A DNA stretch of 64,000 bases, taken from assembly GCA_026018925.1 (NCBI GenBank), contig JAKSZU010000132.1, positions 186,001 through 250,000 of the forward strand. Direction: 5' to 3'. A model generated the notes under the pieces. It worked only from the letters and a program-made list of their open reading frames with translations, searched no databases and was not told the DNA's origin. Within the stretch, counting starts at the first letter, position 1. Every line of letters begins with the position of its first letter. The translations under genes were made by a program, and so were the position numbers. Positions 49,434 to 61,965 of the stretch are shown piece after piece. This DNA is from Tupaia tana. Its lineage: Eukaryota > Chordata > Mammalia > Scandentia > Tupaiidae.

Positions 49434-52400
49434 CTCCCTACCACACTAGCTTTGCTTGCTGGAGGCTGAATTATGAGTATAAAATCTTCATTTCGCCTGT
49501 TCCCTGAAATATCTAGTTCCCAGTATCCATGTGGATCCTTCTCATAGAATGGCTCAACTCTCCTGCCTGGGAGATAGGAGCAGAAGGGCTTATTAACAAA
49601 ACTAAAGAAGGAGCTGAGAGCCAGAGAGAAATTCTACCTTTAAAAAAATCGTAAAAAGGAAAAAATTACCAAAAAAATTGAGGAGACAGGAGCAGAGAGA
49701 GACAGAGACCTCAGAGACACAGAGACAGGGATAGAAGGCCAGAGGGGCTCCCTACCACACTAGCTTTGCTTGCTGGAGGCTGAATTATGAGTAGAAAATC
49801 TTCATTTCGCCTTTGCCCTGAAATATCTAGTTCGCAGTATCCATGTGGAATATTCTCAGAGAATGGCTCAACCCTCCTGCCTGGGAGAAAGGAGCAGAAG
49901 GGATTATTAACAAAACAAAAGATCGAGCTGAGAGCCAGAGAGAAATTCTACGTTTAAAAAAATCTTGAAAAGGAACAATTACCAAAAATAAATGAGGAGA
50001 CAGGAGCAGAGAGAGAAAGAGACCTCAGAGACACAGAGACAGGGATAGAAGGCCAGAGGGGCTCCCTACCACACTAGCTTTGCTTGCTGGAGGCTGAATT
50101 ATGAGTAGAAAATCTTCATTTCGCCTGTGCCCTGAAATATCTAGTACCCAGTATCCATGTGGAATCTTCTCAGAGAATGGCTCAACTCTCCTGCCTGGGA
50201 GAAAGGAGCAGAAGGGCTTAATAACAAAACAAAAGATGGAGCTGAGAGCCAGAAGGAAATTCTACCTTTAAAAAAATCGTAAAAGGGAAAAATTACCAAA
50301 AAAAATGTGGAGACAGGAGCAGAGAGAGACAGAGACCTCAGAGACACAGAGACAGGGATAGAAGGCCAGAGGGGCTCCCTACCACACTAGCTTTGCTTGC
50401 TGGAAGCTGAATTATGAGTATAAAATCTTCATTTCGCCTGTGACCTTAAATATCTTGTTCCCAGTATCCATGTGGAATCTTCTCATAGAATGGCTCAACT
50501 CTCCTGCCTGGGAGAAAGGAGCAGAAGGGCTTATTAACAAAACAAAAGAAGGAGCTGAGAGCCAGAGAGAAATTCTACCTTTAAAAAAATCGAAAAAAAT
50601 GAAAAATTAACAAAAAATTGAGGAGACAGGAGCAGAGAGAGACAGAGAACTCAGAGTCACAGAGACAGGGATAGAAGGCCAGAGGGGCTCCCTACCACAC
50701 TAGCTTTGCTTGCTGGAGGCTGAATTATGAGTAGAAAATCTTCATTTCGCATGTGCCCTGAAATATCTAGTTCCAAGTATCCATGTGGAATCTTCTCAGA
50801 GAATGACTCAACTCTCCTGCCTGGAAGAAAGGAGCAGAAGGGCTTATTAACAAAACAAAAGAAGGAGCTGAGAGCCAGAGAGAAATTCTACCTTTAAAAA
50901 AATCGTAAAAAGGAAAAATTACCAAAAAAAATGAGGAGACAGGAGCAGAGAGAGACAGAGACCTCAGAGACACAGAGAAAGGGATAGAAGGCCAGAGGGG
51001 CTCCCTACCACACTAGCTTTGCTTGCTGGAGGCTGAATTATTAGTAGAAAATCTTCATTTCGCCTGGTGCCCCTGAAATATCTAGTTCCCAGTATCCATG
51101 TGGAATCTTCTCAGAGAATGGCTCAATTCTCCTGCCTGGGAGAAAGGAGCAGAAGGGCTTATTAACAAAACAAAAGATGGAGCTGAGAGCCAGAGAGAAA
51201 TTCTTCCTTTAAAAAAATCTTAAAAGGAAAAAATTACCAAAAATATGAGGAGACAGGAGCAGAGAGAGACAGAGACCTCAGAGACACAGAGACAGGGATA
51301 GAAGGCCAGAGGGGCTCCCCTACCACAAAATCTTTGCTTGCTGGAGGCTGAATTATGAGTAGAAAAATCTTCATTTCGCCTGTGCCCTGAAATATCTAGT
51401 TCCCAGTATCCATGTGGAAACTTCTCAGAGAATGGCTCAACTCTCCTGCCTGGGAGAAAGTTGCAGAAGGGCTTATTAACAAAACAAAAGATGGAGCTGA
51501 GCGCCAGAGAGAAATTCTACCTTTAAAAAAATCGTAAAAAGGAAAATTACCAAATATAAATGAGGAGACAGGAGCAGAGAGAAACAGAGACCTCAGAGAC
51601 ACAGAGACAGTGATAGAAGGCCGAGGGGCTCCCTACCACACTAGATTTGCTTGCTGGAGGCTGAATTATGAGTATAAAATCTTCATTTAGCCTGTGCCCT
51701 GAATTATCTAGTTTTCAGTATGCATGTGGAATCTTCTCAGAGAATGGCTCATCTCTCCTGCTTGGGAGAAAGGAGCAGAAGGGCTTATTAACAAAACAAA
51801 AGATGGAGCTGAGAGCCAGAGAGAAATTCTACCTTTAAAAAAATCGTACAAAGGAAAAATTACCAAAAAAAAAATGAGGAGACAGGAGCAGAGAGAGACA
51901 GAGACCTCAGAGACACAGAGACAGGGATAGAAGGCCAGAGGGGCTCCCTACCACACTAGCTTTGCATGCTGGAGGCTGAATTATGAGTAGAAAATCTTCA
52001 TTTCGCCTGTGCCCTGAAATATCTATTTCGCAGTATCCATGTGGAATCTTCTCAGAGAATGGCTCAACTCTCCTGCCTGGGAGAAAGGAGCAGAAGGGCT
52101 TATTAACAAAACAAAAGATGGAGCTGAGAGCCAGAGAGAAATTCTACCTTTAAAAAAATCGTAAAAAGGAAAAATTAATAAAAAAAAAAATGAGGAGACA
52201 TGAGCAGAGTGAGACAGAGACCTCAGAGACACAGAGACAGGGATAGAAGGCCAGAGGGGCTTCCTACCACACTAGTTTTGCTTGCTGGAGGCTGAATTAT
52301 GAGTAGAAAATCTTCATTACGCCTGTGCCCTGAAATATCTAGTTTCCAGTACGCATGTGGAATCTTCTCAGAGAATGGCTCAACTCTCCTGCCTGGGAGA

Positions 52401-52571
52401 AAGGAGCAGAAGGGTTTATTAACAAAACAAAAGATGGAGCTGAGAGCCAGAGAGAATTTCTACCTTTAAAAAAATCGTAAAAAGGAAAAATTACCAAAAA
52501 AATGAGGAGACAGGAGTAGAGAGAGACAGAGAACTCAGAGACACAGAGACAGGGATAGAAGGCCAGAGGGG
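49434..52571 (+). repeat. Super-repeat second copy, part 2 (C2-C8, X', B2-like, A8-like)
   Basis: Ten monomers match 43174-46306 with an offset of about 6261-6266 bp. The offset drifts because this copy carries several one-base homopolymer gains. The final monomer begins as A8-like but its 3' end differs from that at 45994-46306. Confidence 0.9.
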
Positions 52572-53514
52572 CTCCCTACCACAAAAGCTTTGCTTGCTGG
52601 AGGCTGAATTATGAGTAGAAAATCTTCATTTCGCCTGTGCCCTGAAATATCTAGTTCCCAGTATCCATGTGGAATCTTCTCAGAGAATGGCTCAACTCTC
52701 CTGCCTGGGAGAAAGTAGCAGAAGGGCTTATTAACAAAACAAATGATGGAACTGAGAGCCAGAGAGAAATTCTACCTTTAAAAATATCGTAAAAAGGAAA
52801 AAATTACCAAATAAAAAAATGAGGAGACAGGAGCAGAGAGAGACAGAGACCTCAGAGACACAGAGAAACGGATAGAAGTCCAGAGGGGCTCCCTACCACA
52901 CTAACTTTGCTTGCTGGAGGCTGAATTATGAGTAGAAAATCTTCATTTCGCCTGTGCCCTGAAATATCAAGTTCCCCAGTATCCATGTGGAACCTTCTCA
53001 GAGAATGGCTCAACTCTCCTGCTGGGAGAAAGGAGCAGAAGGGCTTATTAACAAAACAAAAGATGGAGCTGAGAGCCAGAGAGAAATTCTACCTTTAAAA
53101 AAATCGTAAAAAGGAAAATTACCAAAAATAAATGGGGAGACAGGAGCAGAGAGAGACAGAGACCTCAGAGACACAGAGACAGGGATAGAAGGCCAGAGGG
53201 GCTCCCTACCACACTAGCTTTGCTTGCTGGAAGCTGAATTATGAGTATAAAATCTTCATTTCGCCTGTGCCCTGAAATATCTAGTTCCCAGTATCCATGT
53301 GGAATCTTCTCATAGAATGGCTCAACTCTCCTGCCTGGGAGAAAGGAGCAGAAGGGCTTATTAACAAAACAAAAGAAGGAGCTGAGAGCCAGAGAGAAAT
53401 TCTATCTTTAAAAAAATCGTAAAAAGGAAAAATTACCAAAAAAAATGAGGAGACAGGAGCAGAGAGAGACAGAGACCTCAGAGACACAGAGACAGGGATA
53501 GAAGGCCAGAGGGG
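52572..53514 (+). repeat. Transition monomers (3)
   Basis: The monomers at 52572 and 52889 resemble those at 7837 and 8152, sharing aaaacaaatgatgg, aagtccagagg and tggaacc. The monomer at 53202 has ggaagctg and agtataaaatc like C5 but a gtgccctgaaat segment. No other content is visible. Confidence 0.85.
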
Positions 53515-56019
53515 CTCCCTACCACACTAGCTTTGCTTGCTGGAGGCTGAATTATGAGTAGAAAATCTTCATTTCGCCTGTGCCCTGAAATATCTAGTTC
53601 CCAGTATCCATGTGGAATCTTCTCAGAGAATGGCTCAACTCTCCTGCCTGGGAGAAAGGAGCAGAAGGGCTTATTAACAAAACAAAAGATAGAGCTGAGA
53701 GCCAGAGGGAAATTCTACCTTTAAAAAAATCGTAAAAAGGAAAAATTACCAAAAAAATATGTGGAGACAGGAGCAGAGAGAGACAGAGACCTCAGAGACA
53801 CAGAGACAGGGATAGAAGGCCAGAGGGGCTCCCTACCACACTAGCTTTGCTTGCTGGTAGCTGAATAATGAGTATAAAATCTTCATTTCGCCTGTGCCCT
53901 GAAATATCTAGTTCCAGTATCCATGTGGAATCTTCTCAGAGAATGGCTCAACTCTCCTGCCTGGGAGAAAGGAGCAGAAGTGCTTATTAACAAAACAAAA
54001 GATGGAGCTGAGAGCCAGAGAGAAATTCTACCTTTAAAAAAATGGTAAAATGAAAAATTACCAAAAAAAATTAGGAGACAGGAGCAGAGAGAGACAGAGA
54101 CCTCAGAGACACAGAGACAGGGATAGAAGGCCAGAGGGGCTCCCTACCACACTAGCTTTGCTTGCTGGAGGCTGAATTATGAGTAGAAAATCTTCATTTC
54201 GCCTGTGCCCTGAAATATCTAGTTCCCAGTATCCATGTGGAATCTTCTCAGAGAATGGCTCAACTCTCCTGCCTGGGAGAAAGGAGCAGAAGGGCTTATT
54301 AACAAAACAAAAGATGGAGCTGAGAGCCAGAGAGAAATTCTACCTTTAAAAAAATCGTAAAAAGGAAAAATTACCAAAAAAAATGAGGAGACAGGAGCAG
54401 AGAGAGACAGAGAACTCAGAGACACAGAGACAGGGATAGAAGTTCAGAGGGTCTCCCTACCACACTAGCCTTGCTTGCTGGAGGCTGAATTATGAGTAGA
54501 AAATCTTCATTTCGCCTGTGCCCTGAAATATCTAGTTCCCAGTATCCATGTGGAACCTTCTCAGAGAATGGCTCAACTCTCCTGCCTGGGAGAAAGGAGC
54601 AGAAGGGCTTATTAACAAAACAAAAGATGGAGCTGAGAGCCAGAGAGAAATTCTACCTTTAAAAAAATCGTAAAAAGGAAAAATTACCAAAAAAAATGAG
54701 GAGACAGGAGCAGAGAGAGACAGAGACATCAGAGACACAGAGACAGGGATAGAAGGCCAGAGGGGCTCCCTACCACAAAAGCTTTGCTTGCTGGAGGCTG
54801 AATTATGAGTAGAAAATCTTCATTTCGCCTGTGCCCTGAAATATCTAGTTCCCAGTATACATGTGGAATCTTCTCAGAGAATGGCTCAACTCTCCTGCCT
54901 GGGAGAAAGGAGCAGAAGGGCTTATTAACAAAACAAAAGATGGAGATGAGAGCCAGAGAGAAATTCTACCTTTAAAAAAATCGTAAAAAGGAAAAATTAC
55001 CAAAAAAAATGAGGAGACAGGAGCAGAGAGAGACAGAGACCTCAGAGACACAGAGACAGGGATAGAAGGCCAGAGTGGCTCCCTACCACACTAGCTTTGC
55101 TTGCTGGAGGCTGAATTATGAGTAGAAAATCTTAACTTCGCCTGTCCCCTGAAATATCTTTTTCCGAGTATCCATGTGGAAACTTCTCAGAGAATGGCTC
55201 AACTCTCCTGCCTGGGAGAAAGGAGCAGAAGGGCTTATTAACAAAACAAAAGATGGAGCTGAGAGCCAGAGGGAAATTCTAACTTTAAAAAAATCGTAAA
55301 AAGGAAAAATTACCAAAAAAAAATGAGGAGACAGGAGCAGAGAGAGACAGAGACCTCAGAGACACAGAGTCAGGGATAGAAGGCCAGAGGGGCTCCCTAC
55401 CACACTAGCTTTGCTTGCTGGATGCTGAATTATGAGTAGAAAATCTTCATTTCGCCTGTTCCCTGAAATATCTAGTTCCCAGTATCCATGTGGAATCTTC
55501 TCATAGAATGGCTCAACTCTCCTGCCTCGGAGAAAGGAGCATAAGTGCTTATTAACAAAACAAAAGAAGGAGCTGAGAGCTAGATAGAAATTCTACCTTT
55601 AAAAAAATCGTAAAAAGGAAAAATTACCAAAAAAAATGAGGAGACAGGAGCAGAGAGAGACAGAGAACTCAGAGACACAGAGACAGGGATAGAAGGCCAG
55701 AGGGGCTCCCTACCACACTAGCTTTGCTTGCTGAAGGCTGAATTATGAGTAGAAAATCTTCATTTCGCCTTTGCCCTGAAATATCTAGTTCGAAGTATCC
55801 ATGTGGAATATTCTCAGAGATTGGCTCAACGCTCCTGCCTGGGAGAAAGGAGCAGAAGGGATTATTAACAAAACAAAAGATGGAGCTGAGAGCCAGAGAG
55901 AAATTCTACGTTTAAAAAAATCTTAAAAAGGAACAATTACCAAAAATAAATGAGGAGACAGGAGCAGAGAGAGAAAGAGACCTCAGAGACACAGAAACAG
56001 GGATAGAAGGCCAGAGGTG
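53515..56019 (+). repeat. HOR family E, copy 1 (8 monomers)
   Basis: Monomers at 53515, 53829, 54140, 54453, 54766, 55079, 55393 and 55706. Markers are: E1 aaaagatagagctg; E2 ggtagctgaataatg with aatggtaaaatg; E4 tagccttgcttg with gacatcag; E5 agtatacatg with gagatgag; E6 tctttttccgag; E7 ggatgctg with gcataagtgc; E8 ctgaaggctg with agattggctc. Confidence 0.94.
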
Positions 56020-58524
56020 CTCCCTACCACACTAGCTTTGCTTGCTGGAGGCTGAATTATGAGTAGAAAATCTTCATTTCGCCTGTGCGCTGAAATATCT
56101 ATTTCCCAGTATCCATGTGGAATCTTCTCAGAGAATGGCTCAACTCTCCTGCCTGGGAGAAAGGAGCAGAAGGGCTTATTAACAAAACAAAAGATAGAGC
56201 TGAGAGCCAGAGGGAAATTCTACCTTTAAAAAAAATCGTAAAAAGGAAAAAATTACCAAAAAAATATGTGGAGACAGGAGCAGAGAGAGACAGAGACCTC
56301 AGAGACACAGAGACAGGGATAGAAGGCCAGAGGGGCTCCCTACCACACTAGCTTTGCTTGCTGGTAGCTGAATAATGAGTATAAAATCTTCATTTCGCCT
56401 GTGCCCTGAAATATCTAGTTCCAGTATCCATGTGGAAACTTCTCAGAGAATGGCTCAACTCTCCTGCCTGGGAGAAAGGAGCAGAAGTGCTTATTAACAA
56501 AACAAAAGATGGAGCTGAGAGCCAGAGAGAAATTCTACCTTTAAAAAAATGGTAAAATGAAAAATTACCAAAAAAAATGAGGAGACAGGAGCAGAGAGAG
56601 ACAGAGACCTCAGAGACACAGAGACAGGGATAGAAGGCCAGAGGGGCTCCCTACCACACTAGCTTTGCTTGCTGGAGGCTGAATTATGAGTAGAAAATCT
56701 TCATTTCGCCTGTGCCCTGAAATATCTAGTTCCCAGTATCCATGTGGAATCTTCTCAGAGAATGGCTCAACTCTCCTGCCTGGGAGAAAGGAGCAGAAGG
56801 GCTTATTAACAAAACAAAAGATGGAGCTGAGAGCCAGAGAGAAATTCTACCTTTAAAAAAATCGTAAAAAGGAAAAATTACCAAAAAAAATGAGGAGACA
56901 GGAGCAGAGAGAGACAGAGAACTCAGAGACACAGAGACAGGGATAGAAGGCCAGAGGGTCTCCCTACCACACTAGCCTTGCTTGCTGGAGGCTGAATTAT
57001 GAGTAGAAAATCTTCATTTCGCCTGTGCCCTGAAATATCTAGTTCCCAGTATCCATGTGGAACCTTCTCAGAGAATGGCTCAACTCTCCTGCCTGGGAGA
57101 AAGGAGCAGAAGGGCTTATTAACAAAACAAAAGATGGAGCTGAGAGCCAGAGAGAAATTCTACCTTTAAAAAAATCGTAAAAAGGAAAAATTACCAAAAA
57201 AATGAGGAGACAGGAGCAGAGAGAGACAGAGACATCAGAGACACAGAGACAGGGATAGAAGGCCAGAGGGGCTCCCTACCACAAAAGCTTTGCTTGCTGG
57301 AGGCTGAATTATGAGTAGAAAATCTTCATTTCGCCTGTGCCCTGAAATATCTAGTTCCCAGTATACATGTGGAATCTTCTCAGAGAATGGCTCAACTCTC
57401 CTGCCTGGGAGAAAGGAGCAGAAGGGCTTATTAACAAAACAAAAGATGGAGATGAGAGCCAGAGAGAAATTCTACCTTTAAAAAAATCGTAAAAAGGAAA
57501 AATTACCAAAAATTGAGGAGACAGGAGCAGAGAGAGGACAGAGACCTCAGAGACACAGAGACAGGGATAGAAGGCCAGAGTGGCTCCCTACCACACTAGC
57601 TTTGCTTGCTGGAGGCTGAATTATGAGTAGAAAATCTTAACTTCGCCTGTCCCCTGAAATATCTTTTTCCGAGTATCCATGTGGAAACTTCTCAGAGAAT
57701 GGCTCAACTCTCCTGCCTGGGAGAAAGGAGCAGAAGGGCTTATTAACAAAACAAAAGATGGAGCTGAGAGCCAGAGGGAAATTCTAACTTTAAAAAAATC
57801 GTAAAAAGGAAAAATTACCAAAAAAAAATGAGGAGACAGGAGCAGAGAGAGACAGAGACCTCAGAGACACAGAGTCAGGGATAGAAGGCCAGAGGGGCTC
57901 CCTACCACACTAGCTTTGCTTGCTGGATGCTGAATTATGAGTAGAAAATCTTCATTTCGCCTGTTCCCTGAAATATCTAGTTCCCAGTATCCATGTGGAA
58001 TCTTCTCATAGAATGGCTCAACTCTCCTGCCTCGGAGAAAGGAGCATAAGTGCTTATTAACAAAACAAAAGAAGGAGCTGAGAGCTAGATAGAAATTCTA
58101 CCTTTAAAAAAATCGTAAAAAGGAAAAATTACCAAAAAAAATGAGGAGACAGGAGCAGAGAGAGACAGAGAACTCAGAGACACAGAGACAGGGATAGAAG
58201 GCCAGAGGGGCTCCCTACCACACTAGCTTTGCTTGCTGAAGGCTGAATTATGAGTAGAAAATCTTCATTTCGCCTTTGCCCTGAAATATCTAGTTCGAAG
58301 TATCCATGTGGAATATTCTCAGAGATTGGCTCAACGCTCCTGCCTGGGAGAAAGGAGCAGAAGGGATTATTAACAAAACAAAAGATGGAGCTGAGAGCCA
58401 GAGAGAAATTCTACGTTTAAAAAAATCTTAAAAAGGAACAATTACCAAAAATAAATGAGGAGACAGGAGCAGAGAGAGAAAGAGACCTCAGAGACACAGA
58501 AACAGGGATAGAAGGCCAGAGGTG
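56020..58524 (+). repeat. HOR family E, copy 2 (8 monomers)
   Basis: Repeats copy 1 with an offset of about 2505 bp and all E1-E8 markers. E1 has tatttcccag, which copy 1 lacks. Small indels in A-runs shift the offset by a few bases between monomers. Confidence 0.94.
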
Positions 58525-59357
58525 CTCCCTACCACACTAGCTTTGCTTGCTGGAGGCTGAATTATGAGTAGAAAATCTTCATTTCGCCTGTGCCCTGAAA
58601 TATCTATTTCCCAGTATCCATGTGGAATCTTCTCAGAGAATGGCTCAACTCTCCTGCCTGGGAGAAAGGAGCAGAAGGGCTTATTAACAAAACAAAAGAT
58701 AGAGCTGAGAGCCAGAGGGAAATTCTACCTTTAAAAAAATCGTAAAAAGGAAAAATTACCAAAAAAATATGTGGAGACAGGAGCAGAGAGAGACAGAGAC
58801 CTCAGAGACACAGAGACAGGGATAGAAGGCCAGAGGGGCTCCCTACCACACTAGCTTTGCTTGCTGGTAGCTGAATAATGAGTATAAAATCTTCATTTCG
58901 CCTGTGCCCTGAAATATCTAGTTCCAGTATCCATGTGGAAACTTCTCAGAGAATGGCTCAACTCTCCTGCCTGGGAGAAAGGAGCAGAAGTGCTTATTAA
59001 CAAAACAAAAGATGGAGCTGAGAGCCAGAGAGAAATTCTACCTTTAAAAAAATGGTAAAATGAAAAATTACCAAAAAAAATGAGGAGACAGGAGCAGAGA
59101 GAGACAGAGACCTCAGAGACACAGAGACAGGGATAGAAGGCCAGAGGGGCTCCCTACCACACTAGCTTTGCTTGCTGGAGGCTGAATTATGAGTAGAAAA
59201 TCTTCATTTCGCCTGTGCCCTGAAATATCTAGTTCCCAGTATCCATGTGGAATCTTCTCAGAGAATGGCTCAACTCTCCTGCCTGGGAGAAAGGAGCAGA
59301 AGGGCTTATTAACAAAACAAAAGATGGAGCTGAGAGCCAGAGAGAAATTCTACCTTT

Positions 59358-59393
59358 AAAAAAATCGTAAAAAGGAAAAATTACCAAAAAAAA
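59358..59393 (+). other. Phased A-tracts, possible intrinsically curved DNA (example)
   Basis: Four A-runs (59358-59364, 59369-59373, 59376-59380, 59386-59393) have centres about 10, 7 and 11.5 bases apart. A-tracts near helical spacing are known to bend DNA. The pattern recurs in essentially every monomer, so the array would present a bend about every 313 bp. That it affects nucleosome placement is inference. Confidence 0.55.
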
Positions 59394-59462
59394 TGAGGAG
59401 ACAGGAGCAGAGAGAGACAGAGAACTCAGAGACACAGAGACAGGGATAGAAGGCCAGAGGGT
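59394..59462 (+). repeat. Degenerate gagaca purine-rich segment (example)
   Basis: Within each monomer, the segment between the A-tracts and the boundary consists largely of gagaca, cagaga and gagaga words on the + strand, interrupted by single c and t bases. It looks like a decayed simple repeat fixed inside the monomer. The interruptions make a long perfect triplex tract unlikely. Confidence 0.7.
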
Positions 59463-61026
59463 CTCCCTACCACACTAGCCTTGCTTGCTGGAGGCTGAAT
59501 TATGAGTAGAAAATCTTCATTTCGCCTGTGCCCTGAAATATCTAGTTCCCAGTATCCATGTGGAACCTTCTCAGAGAATGGCTCAACTCTCCTGCCTGGA
59601 AGAAAGGAGCAGAAGGGCTTATTAACAAAACAAAAGATGGAGCTGAGAGCCAGAGAGAAATTCTACCTTTAAAAAAATCGTAAAAAGGAAAAATTACCAA
59701 AAAAATGAGGAGACAGGAGCAGAGAGAGACAGAGACATCAGAGACACAGAGACAGGGATAGAAGGCCAGAGGGGCTCCCTACCACAAAAGCTTTGCTTGC
59801 TGGAGGCTGAATTATGAGTAGAAAATCTTCATTTCGCCTGTGCCCTGAAATATCTAGTTCCCAGTATACATGTGGAATCTTCTCAGAGAATGGCTCAACT
59901 CTCCTGCCTGGGAGAAAGGAGCAGAAGGGCTTATTAACAAAACAAAAGATGGAGATGAGAGCCAGAGAGAAATTCTACCTTTAAAAAAATCGTAAAAAGG
60001 AAAAATTACCAAAAATTGAGGAGACAGGAGCAGAGAGAGACAGAGACCTCAGAGACACAGAGACAGGGATAGAAGGCCAGAGTGGCTCCCTACCACACTA
60101 GCTTTGCTTGCTGGAGGCTGAATTATGAGTAGAAAATCTTAACTTCGCCTGTCCCCTGAAATATCTTTTTCCGAGTATCCATGTGGAAACTTCTCAGAGA
60201 ATGGCTCAACTCTCCTGCCTGGGAGAAAGGAGCAGAAGGGCTTATTAACAAAACAAAAGATGGAGCTGAGAGCCAGAGGGAAATTCTAACTTTAAAAAAA
60301 TCGTAAAAAGGAAAAATTACCAAAAAAAAATGAGGAGACAGGAGCAGAGAGAGACAGAGACCTCAGAGACACAGAGTCAGGGATAGAAGGCCAGAGGGGC
60401 TCCCTACCACACTAGCTTTGCTTGCTGGATGCTGAATTATGAGTAGAAAATCTTCATTTCGCCTGTTCCCTGAAATATCTAGTTCCCAGTATCCATGTGG
60501 AATCTTCTCATAGAATGGCTCAACTCTCCTGCCTGGGAGAAAGGAGCATAAGTGCTTATTAACAAAACAAAAGAAGGAGCTGAGAGCTAGATAGAAATTC
60601 TACCTTTAAAAAAATCGTAAAAAGGAAAAATTACCAAAAAAAATGAGGAGACAGGAGCAGAGAGAGACAGAGACCTCAGAGACACAGAGACAGGGATAGA
60701 AGGCCAGAGGGGCTCCCTACCACACTAGCTTTGCTTGCTGAAGGCTGAATTATGAATAGAAAATCTTCATTTCGCCTTTGCCCTGAAATATCTAGTTCGC
60801 AGTATCCATGTGGAATATTCTCAGAGATTGGCTCAACTCTCCTGCCTGGGAGAAAGGAGCAGAAGGGATTATTAACAAAACAAAAGATGGAGCTGAGAGC
60901 CAGAGAGAAATTCTACGTTTAAAAAAATCTTAAAAAGGAAAAATTACCAAAAATAAATGAGGAGACAGGAGCAGAGAGAGAAAGAGACCTCAGAGACACA
61001 GAAACAGGGATAGAAGGCCAGAGGTG

Positions 61027-61965
61027 CTCCCTACCACACTAGCTTTGCTTGCTGGAGGCTGAATTATGAGTAGAAAATCTTCATTTCGCCTGTGCCCTGA
61101 AATATCTATTTCCCAGTATCCATGTGGAATCTTCTCAGAGAATGGCTCAACTCTCCTGCCTGCGAGAAAGGAGCAGAAGGGCTTATTAACAAAACAAAAG
61201 ATGGAGCTGAGAGCCAGAGGGAAATTCTACATTTAAAAAAATCGTAAAAAGGAAAAATTACCAAAAAAAATGTGGAGACAGGAGCAGAGAGAGACAGAGA
61301 CCTCAGAGACACAGAGACAGGGATAGAAGGCCAGAGGGTCTCCCTACTACACTAGCTTTGCTTGCTGGAAGCTGAATTATGAGTATAAAATCTTCATTTC
61401 GCCTGTGCCCTGAAATATCAAGTTCCCAGAATCCATGTGGAATCTTCTCATAGAATGGCTCAACTCTCCTGCCTGGGAGAAAGGAGCAGAAGGGCTTATT
61501 AACAAAACAAAAGAAGGAGCTGAGAGCCAGAGAGAAATTCTACCTTTAAAAAAATCGTGAAAAGGAAAAATTACCAAAAAAAATGAGGAGACAGGAGCAG
61601 AGAGAGACAGAGAACTCAGAGACACAGAGACAGGGATAGAAGGCCAGAGGGGCTCCCTACCACACTAGCTTTGCTTGCTGGAGGCTGAATTATGAGTAGA
61701 AAATCTTCATTTCGCCTGTGCCCTTAAATATCTAGTTCCCAGTATCCACGTGGAATCTTCTCAGAGAATGGCTCAACTCTCCTGTCTGGGAGAAAGGAGC
61801 AGAAGGGCTTATTAACAAAACAAAAGAAGGAGCTGAGAGCCAGAGAGAAATTCTACCTTTAAAAAAATCGTAAAAATGAAAAATTAACAAAAAAATTGAG
61901 GAGACAGGAACAGAGAGGGACAGAGAACTCAGAGACACAGAGACAGGGATAGAAGGCCAGAGGGG
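61027..61965 (+). repeat. Monomers after HOR E (3)
   Basis: The monomer at 61027 starts like E1 (tatttcccag) but lacks the agagctg marker. Those at 61340 (ggaagctg, atcaagttccc) and 61653 (cccttaaatatc, ctgtctggg) do not continue the E series. The partial monomer at 63848 resembles 61653. Confidence 0.88.

Larger units (their letters stand above)
59150..59462 (+). repeat. Representative 313-bp monomer
   Basis: Chosen as a typical unit. By hand count it has 136 G+C in 313 bases and two CpGs (at tttcgcc and atcgtaa). From its start it holds a conserved mixed segment, a type-variable segment around 59221-59245, the ctcctgcctgggag region, the A-tract segment (59358-59393) and the purine-rich gagaca segment (59394-59462). 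Its length is not a multiple of three, so no reading frame can pass through successive monomers. Confidence 0.9.
58525..61026 (+). repeat. HOR family E, copy 3 (8 monomers)
   Basis: Repeats copy 2 with an offset of about 2502-2505 bp. The E8 monomer reads ttcgcagtatcc instead of ttcgaagtatcc, and the E7 monomer has lost the cctcgg variant, so its 3' end is slightly different from copies 1 and 2. Confidence 0.94.

Noticed and set aside
59229-59435. A 68-codon open frame on the - strand, repeated in most monomers, with a hydrophobic middle
   Set aside because: In the typical monomer it opens with GTG, and the only in-frame ATG lies a few codons from its end. It recurs because the monomer recurs. 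Monomer length is not a multiple of three and A-run changes alter it freely. There is no sign of a promoter, splice sites or codon constraint.
59150-59462. Short inverted repeat tctcc...ggaga around tgcctg in the middle of the monomer
   Set aside because: The stem is only five base pairs around a six-base loop and would be expected by chance in a monomer of this size. There is no longer palindrome or terminator-like structure.
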